Source: Planctomycetota bacterium (GTDB taxonomy: Bacteria; Planctomycetota; Planctomycetia; Isosphaerales; Isosphaeraceae). From it: a DNA stretch of 5,751 nucleotides. This document shows positions 5,198-5,751 of this stretch, piece by piece. How positions within the stretch are numbered: position 1 is the first letter of the stretch; every line of letters begins with the position of its first letter. Made by a program: the position numbers and the translations under genes. Location of the stretch: the NCBI GenBank assembly GCA_021778575.1, contig JAJYCH010000346.1:1-5751 (forward strand), given 5' to 3'. The notes under the pieces were generated by a model. The model was not told the origin of the DNA. It searched no databases and saw nothing but the letters and a program-made list of their open reading frames with translations.

Positions 5198-5304
5198 GTC
5201 CTGGTGAACTGTTGCCGCAACTGGACGACGAACTCCGCAAGCTCGCGGCAGCGAAACGGTCCTCTGGGAGAGCCTGGCTCGCCGCCGCCCTCAAGGAGGA
5301 GTGA
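5194..5304 (+). CDS. 36-residue microprotein coupled to the nucleotidyltransferase by an ATGA overlap
   Basis: The ATG at 5194-5196 overlaps the nucleotidyltransferase stop (5195-5197) as ATGA, with an AGG at 5185-5187 upstream. The product has 36 residues: acidic/hydrophobic MSPGELLPQLDDELRKLAAA (1-20), a short basic hinge KRSSGR, then AWLAAALKEE to a TGA at 5302-5304. It looks able to form one amphipathic helix, a break, and a short second helix. There is no signal peptide or membrane span, and I recognise no family. Overlap and codon usage (CTG, GCC, GAG, AAG, CTC) like that of the neighbours favour a real gene. It would be the third member of the cassette, perhaps a binding partner of the enzyme. 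A longer frame through this segment runs through the nucleotidyltransferase in the wrong register and is not meaningful. Confidence 0.55.
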   Translation: MSPGELLPQLDDELRKLAAAKRSSGRAWLAAALKEE

Positions 5305-5330
5305 CCCGGTCGACGATCGCAATCACCTCG

Positions 5331-5751
5331 TCAATTTCGCCGCTGCTTATCTTGACGACGCGCGGTCTTCCGCCCCGGACGATAGCCCCCGGAATCGGCC
5401 GGACGTGCCGGCTCAATCGCAGGCTTCGACCCATTCGGGATCGTGTGAACGTAGCGCCCTTCGGTCACCGACTTGTTGGCCTTCGCCATCCGAGCTTGCA
5501 AGGCGACCTTGGGGGGATTGGCGGGGATCAAGGCGTCGCAACCGGCTCCGATCAGGTCCTGTCGCCCGGCTTTCTGGAGCGCCTCGCGAACCTCGAAGTA
5601 GTTCTCGGGCTTGAAGAACTGGAGCAAGGCCCGCTGGAGCTTGCGATCCCGAAGGTGCTTGGCGGTATAAACTTCCTCGCCGGTGAACGGGCCGAGAGCG
5701 GTGTAGTACATGCAGGTCGCGATATCAAACGGGGCGAGGCTGAAGTCCTGG
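5331..5751 (-). CDS. ygiQ: YgiQ-family radical SAM protein, C-terminal part (runs off the right edge)
   Basis: The frame is open from the right edge to a TGA at 5333-5331, giving 139 visible residues. The visible part begins QDFSLAPFDIATCMYYTALG, then PFTGEEVYTAKHLRDRKLQR, ALLQFFKPENYFEVREALQK and AGRQDLIGAGCDALIP. This is the highly characteristic end of YgiQ proteins (DUF3362 region), which are radical SAM enzymes of about 600-750 residues with an unassigned reaction. The CxxxCxxC iron-sulfur motif and the start lie outside the window. After the conserved core comes a basic, probably disordered tail rich in Arg, Lys, Pro and Gln, ending in RRQDKQRRN. The ATG at 5711 is an internal Met, not the start, since homology continues upstream of it. 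The gene converges on the plus-strand cassette with only 26 bases between (5305-5330). Confidence 0.92.
   Translation of the reverse strand, partial: QDFSLAPFDIATCMYYTALGPFTGEEVYTAKHLRDRKLQRALLQFFKPENYFEVREALQKAGRQDLIGAGCDALIPANPPKVALQARMAKANKSVTEGRYVHTIPNGSKPAIEPARPADSGGYRPGRKTARRQDKQRRN

Noticed and set aside
5305..5330. Possible bidirectional terminator between the microprotein and ygiQ
   Set aside because: The 26 bases contain only a weak GATCG/CGATC-type symmetry, no stable GC stem and no T-run on either strand.

Overview
The window looks like chromosomal DNA from a GC-rich bacterium, most likely a planctomycete of the Isosphaeraceae/Gemmataceae type. This is an inference from gene style, not a database match. 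The clues are a GC content of roughly 60-65% by eye, an ECF sigma factor fused head-to-tail to an anti-sigma-like membrane protein lacking a zinc finger, a Uma2-family gene, an RsmB/NOP methyltransferase with an NusB-like front end, and a small-protein plus nucleotidyltransferase pair of a kind I associate with planctomycetes.

Layout, left to right. Positions 1-3891 carry five genes, all on the minus strand, so they are read right to left. They are an RNA m5C methyltransferase (3891-2386), a Uma2-family endonuclease-like protein (2320-1748), an ECF sigma factor (1674-1102), its ATGA-coupled membrane partner (1105-413), and the first 121 codons of an exported protein (363 to beyond base 1). 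The last three probably form one envelope-signalling operon. The Uma2 gene is visibly poorer in GC than its neighbours and has Asn where the family has a catalytic Asp.

Positions 3892-4398 (507 bases) hold no conventional gene. The right half contains a possible 18-codon leader peptide with a strong ribosome binding site. It is followed by a CCTCC segment able to pair with the Shine-Dalgarno sequence of the next gene. There are also a small palindrome and a stretch resembling the 5' conserved element of RNase P RNA without the rest of that RNA.

Positions 4399-5304 carry three plus-strand genes, each overlapping the next: a 69-aa helical protein, a 200-aa polymerase-beta-fold nucleotidyltransferase with intact G-S and D-x-D motifs, and a 36-aa microprotein starting on an ATGA overlap. 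This compact cassette, possibly controlled by the leader peptide, is the best candidate for an undescribed system. Its resemblance to nucleotidyltransferase toxin-antitoxin modules is an inference.

Positions 5331-5751 hold the C-terminal 139 codons of a YgiQ-family radical SAM protein on the minus strand. It converges on the cassette and runs off the right edge.
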